The notes under the pieces are model-generated. The model was not told the DNA's origin. It saw only the letters and a program-made list of their open reading frames with translations, and did not search any database. A DNA stretch of 64,000 nt, taken from Terrimesophilobacter sp964651535 (GTDB lineage Bacteria; Actinomycetota; Actinomycetes; Actinomycetales; Microbacteriaceae). The position numbers were made by a program, and so were the translations under genes. Every line of letters begins with the position of its first letter. The first letter of the stretch is position 1. This document shows, one piece after another, positions 26,148-34,225 of the stretch. The stretch is from assembly GCA_964651535.1 (NCBI GenBank), contig CAZYYE010000002.1:744001-808000 (forward strand), given 5' to 3'.

Positions 26148-26828
26148 CTACTCCTCGAAGCGGTACCCGAGGCCGCGAACGGTCACAAGCATCTGCGGAT
26201 TCGCGGGGTCGAGCTCGATGCGCCCCCTGATCCTCTTGACGTGCACGTCGAGTGTTTTCGTGTCGCCCACGTAGTCCGGCCCCCACACGCGGTCAATCAG
26301 CTGGCCGCGAGTGAGCACCCTCCCCGCATTGCGCAGGAAGAACTCCAAAAGCTCAAACTCCTTGAGCGGAAGCTGCACCGCCTCGCCGCGCGCCAACACC
26401 GTGTGGCGTTCGACATCCATGACGACATCGCCCGCTGTGAGCACGACCTCGTCCTGATCGCCGAGCTCGCCACGCCTCCGCAGCACGGCCCGGATGCGCG
26501 CGAGCAGCTCCCGAGACGAGTACGGCTTGGTCACGTAGTCATCTGCGCCAAGTTCAAGACCCACGACGATGTCGACTTCGCTGTCCTTCGCGGTGAGCAT
26601 GATGATCGGCACGCTCGACTTCAACCGCAACTGCCGGCACACCTCGGTGCCGGGGAAGCCTGGGAGCATGAGATCCAGCAGCACCAGATCCGGGGCTTCG
26701 CGATCGAACGCCGTGATCGCGCTCGGACCATCTTTCGCGATGGTCGTTCGGTAGCCCTCGCGCTCGAGCAGAAAAGCGAGCGGTTCGCTGAGAGACCGTT
26801 CGTCCTCGACGATCAGAATGTGCGTCAC
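26148..26828 (-). CDS. regX3: OmpR-family response regulator RegX3
   Basis: 226 aa from GTG 26828, overlapping the senX3 stop as GTGA. The receiver domain has the acidic pair EDE near residues 8-10, phospho-acceptor D52 (LVLLDLMLPG), and the VTKPYSSRELLARI switch; the C-terminal winged helix spans about 135-226 (LTRGQLIDRVWG...TLDVHVKRIRGRIE). Partner of SenX3 in the phosphate-starvation response of actinomycetes (PhoP equivalent). Likely binds the 11-bp repeats upstream of phoU and pstS in this window. Confidence 0.92.
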   Translation of the reverse strand: MTHILIVEDERSLSEPLAFLLEREGYRTTIAKDGPSAITAFDREAPDLVLLDLMLPGFPGTEVCRQLRLKSSVPIIMLTAKDSEVDIVVGLELGADDYVTKPYSSRELLARIRAVLRRRGELGDQDEVVLTAGDVVMDVERHTVLARGEAVQLPLKEFELLEFFLRNAGRVLTRGQLIDRVWGPDYVGDTKTLDVHVKRIRGRIELDPANPQMLVTVRGLGYRFEE

Positions 26829-27979
26829 GCGGACTCGCCCAGAGACGCTGCCGTGGCATGGCTGGACTCCGGAAGGCGGATGGTGAACGTCGACCCATAG
26901 CCCTGTTGCGACCACACCCGCACATCGCCGCCATGGTTCTGGACAACGTGTTTCACGATGCTCAACCCGAGCCCCGTCCCGCCGGTATGCCGCGAACGGG
27001 CGGGATCGATCCGGTAAAAGCGCTCAAACACCCGGTCGATCTCATCCGCCGGAATCCCGATGCCCTGATCGGTGATGGCAATCTCCACGATGCCGTCCAC
27101 GCTGCTCACGCCGACGCCCACACGCGAACCCTTCGGCGAGTACACGATCGCGTTCGAGATGAGATTGTGCACGGCCACGACGAGAAGCGACTCGTCCCCG
27201 ATGACCTCTATTCCGGCATCCCCGCCGCTCGCGATCGTCACGTTGCGCGCCTCCGCGACAACTCGGTTCTGATCGATTGCCGCCGCCACGACGTGATCAA
27301 TCTCCACGGTTTGAGGTCGGCTGAGCGCATCCGCGGCCTGCAGCCGCGACAGGTCGATGATCTCCTGCGTGATCCTCGCGAGCCGGTCGGACTCCTTCGT
27401 GAGCCGCTTCGCGAAACGCTTCACCTGATCCGGTTCCTTCGCCGCGGCCTGAAGAGCTTCGGCGAGAAGGCTCACCGCCCCAATGGGCGTCTTGAGCTCG
27501 TGGCTGATGTTCGCAACGAAATCGCGTCGCACGGCATCCAGTTTGTAACTTTCCGTGCGGTCTTCAGCAAGCAGAAGAACGTATCTCGACCCGAGCCTCG
27601 CGACGCGAACCAGAAGGTAGATGATCGCGTCACCCAGCGGTCCGCGCGGAAGTTCGAGTTCTTCCGTGACCGACTCCCCCGACTTGCGCACGCGGTCCAC
27701 GATGTCTACGAGCTCCGGATGCACGAGAGCGTGATTCCAGACGAGCCCGAACGCGAGCGCACCAGGACTCGCCTTGATCACGTTGTTCGAAGGGTCGAGG
27801 ACGACTCCGCCCGAATCCAGCGCATCGATGACCTGGTCGATGCCGTCCGGAACCGATGGGGTGACGACCTTGACTGCGCGATCCCCGCGACGGGCAGCCA
27901 GATACACGATGCTCACGATCCCCGCGCCGACGAGGGCGCCGAACGCCATCGCGGCGGGCACCAGCACAGCGGAGTCCAT
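26825..27979 (-). CDS. senX3: Sensor histidine kinase SenX3
   Basis: 384 aa. One N-terminal transmembrane helix (about 6-28), a PAS-like region (about 45-145), HisKA with H160 in FVANISHELKTPIG, and an HATPase domain with NLISNAIVYSPKG, DQGIGIP and GGTGLGLSIVKHV. The single helix and absent sensor loop fit SenX3, which senses phosphate status through the Pst system and PhoU rather than by direct binding. The phoU gene is divergent from it, as in mycobacteria. Confidence 0.93.
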   Translation of the reverse strand: MDSAVLVPAAMAFGALVGAGIVSIVYLAARRGDRAVKVVTPSVPDGIDQVIDALDSGGVVLDPSNNVIKASPGALAFGLVWNHALVHPELVDIVDRVRKSGESVTEELELPRGPLGDAIIYLLVRVARLGSRYVLLLAEDRTESYKLDAVRRDFVANISHELKTPIGAVSLLAEALQAAAKEPDQVKRFAKRLTKESDRLARITQEIIDLSRLQAADALSRPQTVEIDHVVAAAIDQNRVVAEARNVTIASGGDAGIEVIGDESLLVVAVHNLISNAIVYSPKGSRVGVGVSSVDGIVEIAITDQGIGIPADEIDRVFERFYRIDPARSRHTGGTGLGLSIVKHVVQNHGGDVRVWSQQGYGSTFTIRLPESSHATAASLGESA

Positions 27980-28050
27980 AGCGACTAGATTAGTTACTTC
28001 CCCGTGACGCGGTGGCCTGCGGGTGATTGCGAGCAGGAAGAAAGCCGATC

Positions 28051-28083
28051 GTTCAGGTCGAGATCACCGGCCGTTAACCTCGG
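28051..28083 (+). promoter_or_regulatory. Pho box: three 11-bp direct repeats between senX3 and phoU
   Basis: Three contiguous 11-mers GTTCAGGTCGA, GATCACCGGCC and GTTAACCTCGG share the G-T-T-C/A-A-C-C core expected for PhoP/RegX3 direct-repeat sites. The box sits between the divergent senX3 and phoU starts, so it can serve both autoregulation and phoU control. Confidence 0.7.
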
Positions 28084-28132
28084 CACGACAGGATGACGGC
28101 ATCCGGCAGCGAACGACGAGAAGGGAATGACC

Positions 28133-28792
28133 ATGCGTGAAGTGTTCCAACAGGAGCTGCGCGAGGTGCAGGATCGCCTCGTCGAAATCGCAACCCTCGT
28201 GCAGGTTTCCATCGAAAACGCGGTGAGCGCGTTCAACGAGTCCAACGTCGCGCTCGCAGAGACCGTGATCGCCGACGATGACAAGATCGACGAACTCACG
28301 GTCAGCCTCGACGAGCTCGCCATCAACATACTCGCCCGTCAGCAGCCGGTCGCGCGCGACCTGCGCATCGTCGTGAGCGCGCTGCGGATCTCCGCCTCGC
28401 TCGAGCGGATGGGCGACATGAGCGAACACATCGCGCAGCTCGCCCGGTACCGCTTCCCGGAGAAAGTCGTGCCGAAGACGCTCAGATCGACGTTCGCGGA
28501 AATGGGTCGCCTCGACGTCGAGGTCGCCAGAAAGCTCACGCGGCTGCTGGAAACGGAAGACGTTCGTATCGCCGAAGAAATCCGCAACGACGACGACCGG
28601 ATCGACGAACTGCACTTGAGCGTGTTCGAGAAAGTGCTCGGCGAGTCCTGGAAGGGCGGCGCGGAAGACACCGTGGACGCCACTCTCGCCTCCCGCTACC
28701 ACGAGCGGTTCGCCGACCACGCCGTCTCCATCGCCAAGAAGGTCCAATACCTCGCGACGGGCGACTGGCAGGTCAGCTACCCCACGACCTGA
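28133..28792 (+). CDS. phoU: Phosphate-specific transport accessory protein PhoU
   Basis: 219 aa from ATG 28133, with AAGGGA about 7 nt upstream (an ATG at 28127 is also possible). Two PhoU three-helix repeats; metal-binding motifs E/DxxxD appear as DDDKIDEL and DDDRIDEL, one per repeat. It restrains SenX3 when phosphate is plentiful and modulates Pst. Divergent from senX3-regX3 across the Pho box. Confidence 0.94.
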   Translation: MREVFQQELREVQDRLVEIATLVQVSIENAVSAFNESNVALAETVIADDDKIDELTVSLDELAINILARQQPVARDLRIVVSALRISASLERMGDMSEHIAQLARYRFPEKVVPKTLRSTFAEMGRLDVEVARKLTRLLETEDVRIAEEIRNDDDRIDELHLSVFEKVLGESWKGGAEDTVDATLASRYHERFADHAVSIAKKVQYLATGDWQVSYPTT

Positions 28793-28810
28793 GCACCGCG
28801 GCAGCGGTGC
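28793..28810. terminator. Hairpin between convergent phoU and dsbA-like genes
   Basis: GCACCGC (28793-28799), loop GGCA, GCGGTGC (28804-28810): a perfect 7-bp GC-rich stem directly after the phoU stop and 29 bp before the stop of the convergent gene. Probably a bidirectional terminator; no U-tract is visible. Confidence 0.6.
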
Positions 28811-28839
28811 CGCAGGCCGAGGGCCAGCCGGCTCGCGTT

Positions 28840-29613
28840 CTAGTTCCCCTTCGCCGCCTCGACCGCGGCGATGAGCGCGTCAGGGCTCGGGAGCGTGGAC
28901 TGCACCTTGCCGTCGATGAACACCGTCGGGGTGCCCGACACTCCCGCGTCGCGGGACGCCGCCGTGTTCGAGACGATCCAGTCGGTGTACCGCGCTTCCG
29001 TGATGCACTTGAGCGCGTCCAGATCCTTGACGCCGTTCGAGGTGGCAAACGTAGCGAACTCCTTCGGACCCCAGCCGTCTGACGACTGACTGTGGTTGGC
29101 GAACAGCGCCGAGTGGAACGCCGGCCAGTTCTGCGGATCCGTCTCGGCGACGCACGCCGCAGCCGAGCCCGCGGCCACGCCGTACGCAGTCACGATTCGG
29201 ATCGGGTGGTAGTTCACGAGAGCGTCTCCGCTCGCGATGAGCTCGAGGAGCGTCGGCCCCACCGCCGCCTCGTAGTCTGCACAGTGCGGGCACGAATAGT
29301 CCTCGTAAATGTCGATCGTGATGGGGGCATCCGCCATTCCGACGGTCACCGCCGTATCCTCTACCGCGAACGGCACATTCGGTGTGCCCAGCAGCGTGAT
29401 CGTGCCGTCCGCGGACGGAGGCGCCGCCGGCGTTCTGCTGCTTTGGGCCAGGAAAATTCCGCCGACCACGAGCCCGACGACCACGAGAATCCCAAGGGCG
29501 ATGCCGGATTGGATGAGAATCGTCTTTCGGCGCTCCGCCCGTTGCTGCTCGCGACGCTGCCGGTTCGCCTTCTCGCGGATCTCGATGATGCGCTGTGAGT
29601 CTTTCTTTGCCAC
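28840..29613 (-). CDS. DsbA-family thioredoxin-fold membrane protein
   Basis: 257 aa. A basic cytoplasmic N-terminus (about 1-30), a transmembrane helix (about 33-56), then a DsbA-like domain with redox CPHC in YEDYSCPHCADYE and the cis-Pro stretch SGTPTVFIDG. The helical insert contains the second Cys pair near AAACVAE and ALKCITE, as in actinobacterial MDP-type homologues. Likely a membrane-tethered disulfide oxidase for exported proteins. Confidence 0.88.
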   Translation of the reverse strand: MAKKDSQRIIEIREKANRQRREQQRAERRKTILIQSGIALGILVVVGLVVGGIFLAQSSRTPAAPPSADGTITLLGTPNVPFAVEDTAVTVGMADAPITIDIYEDYSCPHCADYEAAVGPTLLELIASGDALVNYHPIRIVTAYGVAAGSAAACVAETDPQNWPAFHSALFANHSQSSDGWGPKEFATFATSNGVKDLDALKCITEARYTDWIVSNTAASRDAGVSGTPTVFIDGKVQSTLPSPDALIAAVEAAKGN

Positions 29614-29652
29614 GTTGTTACGCCCGTTCTGTTGGGTGGTAGAGGTCGGTTC

Positions 29653-30396
29653 TCAGTTCTTGCCCTGCGCGGCGACCGCTGCGGCGCCTTCGGCGGCGGC
29701 ATTCGGATCGAGGTACCGGGACGGCGCAATCGGCTGAAAATCGTCACCGAGCTCGTAGACGAGCGGAATACCGGTGGGAATGTTGAGTTCCGCGATGGCG
29801 TCGTCGGAGATGCCGTCCAGGTGCTTCACGAGCGCGCGAAGGGAGTTGCCGTGAGCCGTCACGAGCACCGTCTTCCCCTCGCCGAGGGCGGGAGTGATGT
29901 CGGAGCGCCAGTAAGGCAGCATCCGCGCGATGACATCCTTGAGGCACTCTGTGCGCGGCAGGTCGTCCCCGAGCCCGGCATACCGGGGATCGTGGGCCTG
30001 GGAGAATTCGCTGTCATCGTCGAGCGGCGGCGGCGGGACGTCGAAGGAGCGGCGCCACGTCATGAACTGGTCTTCGCCGAACTCGGCGAGCGTCTCCGGC
30101 TTGCTCTTGCCCTGCAGCGCGCCGTAGTGGCGCTCGTTCAGCCGCCAGCTGCGGTGCACGGGAATCCAATCCCGATCGGCGGTCTTGAGCGTCTCGTTCG
30201 CAGTGTGAATCGCCCGCTTGAGCAAACTCGTGAACTGCACATCGGGGAGCAACCCGGATGACGACAACAACTCCCCCGCATTTCGCGCCTCCTGCCACCC
30301 CAATTCGGTGAGCGGAACATCCACCCAGCCCGTGAACAAGTTTTTCTCGTTCCACTCGGACTGGCCGTGCCGGAGAAGGATGAGGGAGTAAGTCAT
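29653..30396 (-). CDS. gpmA: 2,3-bisphosphoglycerate-dependent phosphoglycerate mutase
   Basis: 247 aa. The RHGQSEWNEKNLFTGW signature has the phosphorylated His at residue 10; ERHYGALQGKSK and TAHGNSLRAL carry the second active-site His. It interconverts 3- and 2-phosphoglycerate in glycolysis. The protein ends in an Ala-rich tail. It follows the glycolytic family length closely. Confidence 0.95.
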   Translation of the reverse strand: MTYSLILLRHGQSEWNEKNLFTGWVDVPLTELGWQEARNAGELLSSSGLLPDVQFTSLLKRAIHTANETLKTADRDWIPVHRSWRLNERHYGALQGKSKPETLAEFGEDQFMTWRRSFDVPPPPLDDDSEFSQAHDPRYAGLGDDLPRTECLKDVIARMLPYWRSDITPALGEGKTVLVTAHGNSLRALVKHLDGISDDAIAELNIPTGIPLVYELGDDFQPIAPSRYLDPNAAAEGAAAVAAQGKN

Positions 30397-30442
30397 GCCG
30401 CCAGTTTATCGGGGGTACATGTGAGCGCTAATCTCGGTGCGC

Positions 30443-31525
30443 CTATCGAAGCCTCGGCAAGCGCGGAACACCCGCCACGGCGCCGGCCGTCAGCGGGACG
30501 ATAACCTCCTGCGCGGCGGCAACCATCACGTCGTCCACGGGGACCGTGAGCACGGCATCCGGATCCGTCATGCGCCGCACGACGGCAAGCGCTATCGGCC
30601 CCAACTCGTAATGGCGCGCAGCGCTCGTCACCCGTCCGACCACTTTGTCCTCAAGCCGAACCTCGTCGCCGCTCGCGGGAAGAACGCCTTCGGAACCATC
30701 CAGGTGCAGCATCACGAGCCGGCGCGGAGGATGCCCGAGGTTGTGAACCTTCGCGACCGTCTCCTGCCCCCGGTAGCAACCCTTCGTCAAGTGGACTGCC
30801 GAACGCAGCCAGTCCAGTTCGTGCGGGATCGTCTTCTCATCGACCTCCGTGCCGAACTGAGGGCGCCAGGCTGCGATTCGCAGGGCCTCAAGAGCGAGCA
30901 ACCCCGCTGCGGGAACCCGGGCGGCGTCGGCAAGCTCCGACCGATCGACAATTGCTTCGAGGTACGTCCACTCCGCGGCCGGATGCCGTTCGGCCGTCGC
31001 GTACTGGAACCCGCCGTTCACGACAGCGGACCAGGGGTCATGCCACACGATCGGCACGCCGTTCGGGGAGGCCGCGCTCACGAGAGGTGCGCCGAACATC
31101 CCGAGGGTCGCGAAGTCGGCGCTGCGGTCGGCCACCTCCACTCTCAGCATGAACCGCATCGAATCCAGCCACTGCACGAGAGACTCGGTCTCGCGCCCTT
31201 CGACGAGCAGCCACGTCGTCACGCCGTCGTCCACGATCCGGATGTCGTGTTCGATGCGCCCGGTCTGCCCCAGCAGCAAAGTTTCCGCCGAGTCGCCCGG
31301 CGCCAGCCCGGCAAGGCTCTGGCTGGAAACGGAATCCAGCCAGCTGAGCCGGTCGGGTCCGGTGACCGTCACGACGCCGCGATGCGAAAGGTCGACGAGC
31401 GCGGTGCCGGCGGCGAGAGCGCGTTGCTCCGTCATCGGGTTCCCGTAGTGCGCTGCGACGCCGGCATCCTCCCCGGATGCCGCCACGGCGCCCTCCATGG
31501 CCAAAAACTCAGTCGACACGGGCAA
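30443..31525 (-). CDS. ygfZ: Folate-binding protein YgfZ (GcvT-like)
   Basis: 360 aa. The family motif KGCYRGQETVAKVHN (about 260-275) is present, with the GcvT-fold N-terminal part (LSHRGVVTVTGPDRLSWLDSVSSQ). YgfZ uses tetrahydrofolate to support iron-sulfur cluster repair and maturation. It overlaps the nitrobindin-like gene upstream by 17 bp, a common actinobacterial pairing. Confidence 0.92.
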   Translation of the reverse strand: MPVSTEFLAMEGAVAASGEDAGVAAHYGNPMTEQRALAAGTALVDLSHRGVVTVTGPDRLSWLDSVSSQSLAGLAPGDSAETLLLGQTGRIEHDIRIVDDGVTTWLLVEGRETESLVQWLDSMRFMLRVEVADRSADFATLGMFGAPLVSAASPNGVPIVWHDPWSAVVNGGFQYATAERHPAAEWTYLEAIVDRSELADAARVPAAGLLALEALRIAAWRPQFGTEVDEKTIPHELDWLRSAVHLTKGCYRGQETVAKVHNLGHPPRRLVMLHLDGSEGVLPASGDEVRLEDKVVGRVTSAARHYELGPIALAVVRRMTDPDAVLTVPVDDVMVAAAQEVIVPLTAGAVAGVPRLPRLR

Positions 31526-32120
31526 GCCTTCCCGACGCGTGGGAGGTAAGGGGCGTGCCGAGCGCGGCGATATCCCACGCCCACAGCAGGTGACTGTCGA
31601 CTAGACCGTACATTCGCGTGGAAGCGGTGTGCTCCTTCGCGCTCGCGGAACGCATCACGGCGTCCGTTGCGAGGTCGATGCGCGCCGGCTTCACCTGGCC
31701 GAGGTAGAGCTCGCTCACCCCGCCAGGGTGCAGGATGGACACTTCGAGATCGAAGCCGCCGTCGTCGTTGCGAAGAGTTTCGACCTTCGCCGCGCTGCCG
31801 TATGCCGGCGTACCCACACCCGCGACGAGGCCGGGGCCGGGATCCGATTCGGATGCCGCGCGCACCAGCCGCCAATAGCCGGTCTCCGTCACGAGCGGAG
31901 TGGGGAGGTCCTGTTCGCCGTGCGTGTCCAGCATCCAGGTGTACGAGTTGTAGTTGAGGTGGGGGAGGCCGTCATGGCTGAAACTCACGCGCTGGCCGAA
32001 CTCGTAGTTGCGCACATCGTCGCCCACCGGATAGTTGAGAACGCCCGTGCCCTCCCACACCCCGAGCAGCCACGCGAGAGGGGCAAGCTCGGCGGGAAGG
32101 TCATCCGGCACCCGAAGCAT
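31509..32120 (-). CDS. FABP-like / nitrobindin family heme-binding protein (DUF1794)
   Basis: 203 aa. The GVWEGTGVLNYP segment is the GxWxGxGxxxYP nitrobindin motif and RPLLWAWDI-like HLLWAWDIAA near the C-terminus provides the conserved aromatic strand; the fold is a 10-stranded beta-barrel. Homologues in Mycobacterium and Arabidopsis bind ferric heme and detoxify peroxynitrite or carry NO. A clear proximal His cannot be assigned from sequence alone. It is co-transcribed with ygfZ. Confidence 0.82.
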   Translation of the reverse strand: MLRVPDDLPAELAPLAWLLGVWEGTGVLNYPVGDDVRNYEFGQRVSFSHDGLPHLNYNSYTWMLDTHGEQDLPTPLVTETGYWRLVRAASESDPGPGLVAGVGTPAYGSAAKVETLRNDDGGFDLEVSILHPGGVSELYLGQVKPARIDLATDAVMRSASAKEHTASTRMYGLVDSHLLWAWDIAALGTPLTSHASGRLARVD

Positions 32121-32131
32121 GACCGCGCTGC

Positions 32132-32242
32132 CTAGCGCTGGCCGCGGAACAGGTTGTACAGGACGACGACGGAGACGTAGGCGATGGCCAACGTGGCGAG
32201 CCCGAGAAGGCCGACGAACGTGAGCTCAAGCGCGAGAAGCAT
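32132..32242 (-). CDS. 36-aa single-pass membrane miniprotein
   Basis: ATG 32242 to TAG 32132 encodes MLLALELTFVGLLGL... ending in YNLFRGQR: an almost entirely hydrophobic helix with a short basic tail. A TAGTAT box sits 6 nt before the ATG, a leaderless arrangement. It is too short for usual ORF calling but lies in an otherwise empty 130-bp interval, same strand as the neighbouring genes. Function unknown; it may be a membrane-complex subunit or regulator. Confidence 0.6.
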   Translation of the reverse strand: MLLALELTFVGLLGLATLAIAYVSVVVLYNLFRGQR

Positions 32243-32248
32243 GAATCA

Positions 32249-32254
32249 ATACTA
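32249..32254 (-). promoter_or_regulatory. -10 box for the 36-aa miniprotein
   Basis: TAGTAT on the reverse strand followed by 6 nt and ATG 32242, with no Shine-Dalgarno sequence. It overlaps the stop of the upstream membrane protein gene. Confidence 0.5.
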
Positions 32255-32542
32255 TCCGTTCACCATCGCGAGCAGAGCGAACAGCCCTGTCGCGAGCCCA
32301 AGAATCACGGTGGCACCGCCAACCGACGCCATCACGCGATTCACGAACCCTTCGCGGGTGAGGGTGGAAAGCTGAATCGCGAACGTCGCGAACGTCGCGA
32401 CCGCCAGCGCGATGGGCGCCCAGACGAGGTATTCGTTTCCGTCACCGACAACACCGATGACAACCGCTGCGACAACCGCCAGAACCCAGACCGGCACGAC
32501 CGTACCCACCTCAAGGTCCCGAATGTGGTTGTTGGTCGTCAC
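32252..32542 (-). CDS. Small four-helix membrane protein
   Basis: 96 aa from GTG 32542 (AGGA 8 nt upstream; GTG 32548 also possible; the frame to 32626 runs into the glnR leader). Hydrophobic segments at about 15-40 and 45-60, then 70-95, suggest two or three transmembrane helices (VVPVWVLAVVAAVVIGVV and later GGATVILGLATGLFALLAM). No family recognised with confidence. Divergent from glnR, sharing a 60-bp regulatory region. Confidence 0.7.
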   Translation of the reverse strand: MTTNNHIRDLEVGTVVPVWVLAVVAAVVIGVVGDGNEYLVWAPIALAVATFATFAIQLSTLTREGFVNRVMASVGGATVILGLATGLFALLAMVNG

Positions 32543-32603
32543 AATCACATCCTGCCCTATTCGGGCGCGAATAGACTGTGATCGTTCGAACCGGGAGGGT
32601 CCT

Positions 32604-33299
32604 GTGGCACAGCTGTTGGTTCTCACCCCCGACGGGGAGAACGACGTGCTGCCCGCACTCGGGCTTCTCAGTCACCGGGTCAGAACCATCCCGGCCGAGC
32701 CGGCCCAGCTCGTGAACGCCCCGAGCTGCGACGTGATCCTGGTCGATGCGCGCAAAGACCTCGCGGGCGCGAAATCGCTGTGCAAGATCCTTCACGCCAC
32801 GGGGCTGTCCGTTCCGCTCATGATCGTGGTGACGGAAGGCGGGCTCGCTGCGGTGAACTCGGAGTGGGGCGCCGACGACCTGCTTCTCGCGACGGCCGGC
32901 CCGGCAGAAGTGGATACGCGCATCCGGCTCGCCATCGGAGGAAAGACGGACGACCGGCTGACGTCGAAGATCAGCGCGAGCGGCGTCGTCATCGATGAGG
33001 CGAGCTACTCAGCGAAGGTTCGCGGAAGGTCGCTGGATCTCACGTACAAAGAGTTCGAGCTGCTGCGATTCCTTGCCCTGCATCCGAGCCGCGTCTTCAC
33101 GCGCGAGCAACTGCTCAGCGAGGTCTGGGGCTACGACTATTACGGCGGCAGCCGCACCGTGGACGTGCACGTGCGACGCCTGCGCGCCAAACTCGGGGAC
33201 CAGGAGTCGATCATCGGCACCGTTCGCAACGTCGGCTACCGGTTCAACGTGTACGACGAAGACGAGAGCGATCGTGTCGCCGAATCCGTCCAGTCCTGA
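32604..33299 (+). CDS. glnR: Nitrogen regulator GlnR (OmpR-family, atypical receiver)
   Basis: 231 aa from GTG 32604, with GGGAGG 5 nt upstream and a TAGACT -10 at 32572. The receiver begins LLVLTPDGENDVLPALGLL and has the GlnR-type DVILVDARKDL and VTEGGLAAVNSEWGADDLLL segments rather than a canonical acidic pocket; the winged helix is RVFTREQLLSEVWGYDYYGGSRTVDVHVRRLR, in pieces. GlnR activates glnA, amtB and related genes on nitrogen limitation. No cognate kinase is adjacent, as usual. Its 3' end overlaps mshD by 26 bp. Confidence 0.9.
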   Translation: MAQLLVLTPDGENDVLPALGLLSHRVRTIPAEPAQLVNAPSCDVILVDARKDLAGAKSLCKILHATGLSVPLMIVVTEGGLAAVNSEWGADDLLLATAGPAEVDTRIRLAIGGKTDDRLTSKISASGVVIDEASYSAKVRGRSLDLTYKEFELLRFLALHPSRVFTREQLLSEVWGYDYYGGSRTVDVHVRRLRAKLGDQESIIGTVRNVGYRFNVYDEDESDRVAESVQS

Positions 33300-34191
33300 G
33301 CAGCTTGCCGGGCTGATCGCGCGAGCGCGCGCAGCGGACGGCCAGCCGCCATTTTCCGACCAGTCGCTCGTGGAACTCGGACGCGGCGAGCGCACGCTCA
33401 TCGCGAGCGAGGGCGCGAGCGGAATCGTCGGGGCCGCGATCGTCGGGCCGGATGAATTCGAGCTCGTCATCGACCCGGATGCTCGTGGCGCGGGGGAAGG
33501 TGCGGCGCTTGTGTCGCGGGTTCTCGCCGAGCATCCTGCGGCGACGTTCGCGTGGGCGCACGGCGATCACCCGGGGTCGCGCGCGCTCGCCGCGCGGTTC
33601 GGGTTCGAGCCGGTGCGCACGCTGCTTCAATTGCGTGCGCCCGTTTCCCACGGCTCCCTTCGAGACGGCCTTCGGCCTCCTCAGGGGGCGGGCAGGGACT
33701 CGTTCCCTGAGGAGCGCGAAGCGCGTCTCGAAGGGAGCCGCCAGCAGTACCTCGAACCATTCCGCCCCGGCGTCGACGACGCCGCCTGGCTCGCGCTCAA
33801 CGCGCGCGCCTTCGCCGCACATCCGGAGCAGGGCGGCCTCACCCAACGCGACCTCGACGACCGCAAAGCGGAAGCATGGTTCGACCCCGGCGACTTCCTC
33901 ATCCTCCGGGACGGCGACGCCATGATCGGATTCTGCTGGCTCAAAGTCGAGGAATCCGACGACCACGAGCAGGTTGGCGAGTTCTACGCTGTCGGCATCG
34001 ACCCGGATCGACAGGGCGAAGGCCTCGGGCGGACCCTCATGGATGCCGGTTTCTCGCGCCTCGCCGAACGCGGCATCCGCACGGCCGTTCTCTATGTCGA
34101 GGCCGACAACGAGCCCGCCCTTGCCCTTTACCGCCGCTACGGATTCGCCCAGCACACGATCGACGTGCGATACCGGCGCGCACCGAAGTAG
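33274..34191 (+). CDS. mshD: Mycothiol synthase MshD (two GNAT domains)
   Basis: 305 aa from GTG 33274, inside the end of glnR. N-terminal GNAT half to about residue 120; C-terminal GNAT half from about 160, with the acetyl-CoA loop VGIDPDRQGEGLGRTLMDAG and the LYVEADNEPALALYRRYGF segment. It transfers acetyl from acetyl-CoA to Cys-GlcN-Ins, the last step of mycothiol synthesis. The linker (about residues 127-156) is encoded by an 88-bp palindrome and is unlike the rest of the protein, apparently an in-frame insertion tolerated between the domains. Confidence 0.9.
   Translation: MSPNPSSPEQLAGLIARARAADGQPPFSDQSLVELGRGERTLIASEGASGIVGAAIVGPDEFELVIDPDARGAGEGAALVSRVLAEHPAATFAWAHGDHPGSRALAARFGFEPVRTLLQLRAPVSHGSLRDGLRPPQGAGRDSFPEEREARLEGSRQQYLEPFRPGVDDAAWLALNARAFAAHPEQGGLTQRDLDDRKAEAWFDPGDFLILRDGDAMIGFCWLKVEESDDHEQVGEFYAVGIDPDRQGEGLGRTLMDAGFSRLAERGIRTAVLYVEADNEPALALYRRYGFAQHTIDVRYRRAPK
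33652..33739. repeat. REP-like palindrome inserted in frame within mshD
   Basis: Perfect 16-bp outer arms (33652-33667 and 33724-33739) plus an inner near-perfect stem (TCCTCAGGG / CCCTGAGGA) give 35-nt arms around an 18-nt loop. Such GGCTCCCTTCGAGACG-type palindromes occur between genes in actinomycetes of this group; here it lies in coding sequence and is read without a stop. Confidence 0.8.
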
Positions 34192-34225
34192 GCATCGACC
34201 CGCTCGCTGGTGCAATGATCTAGGG

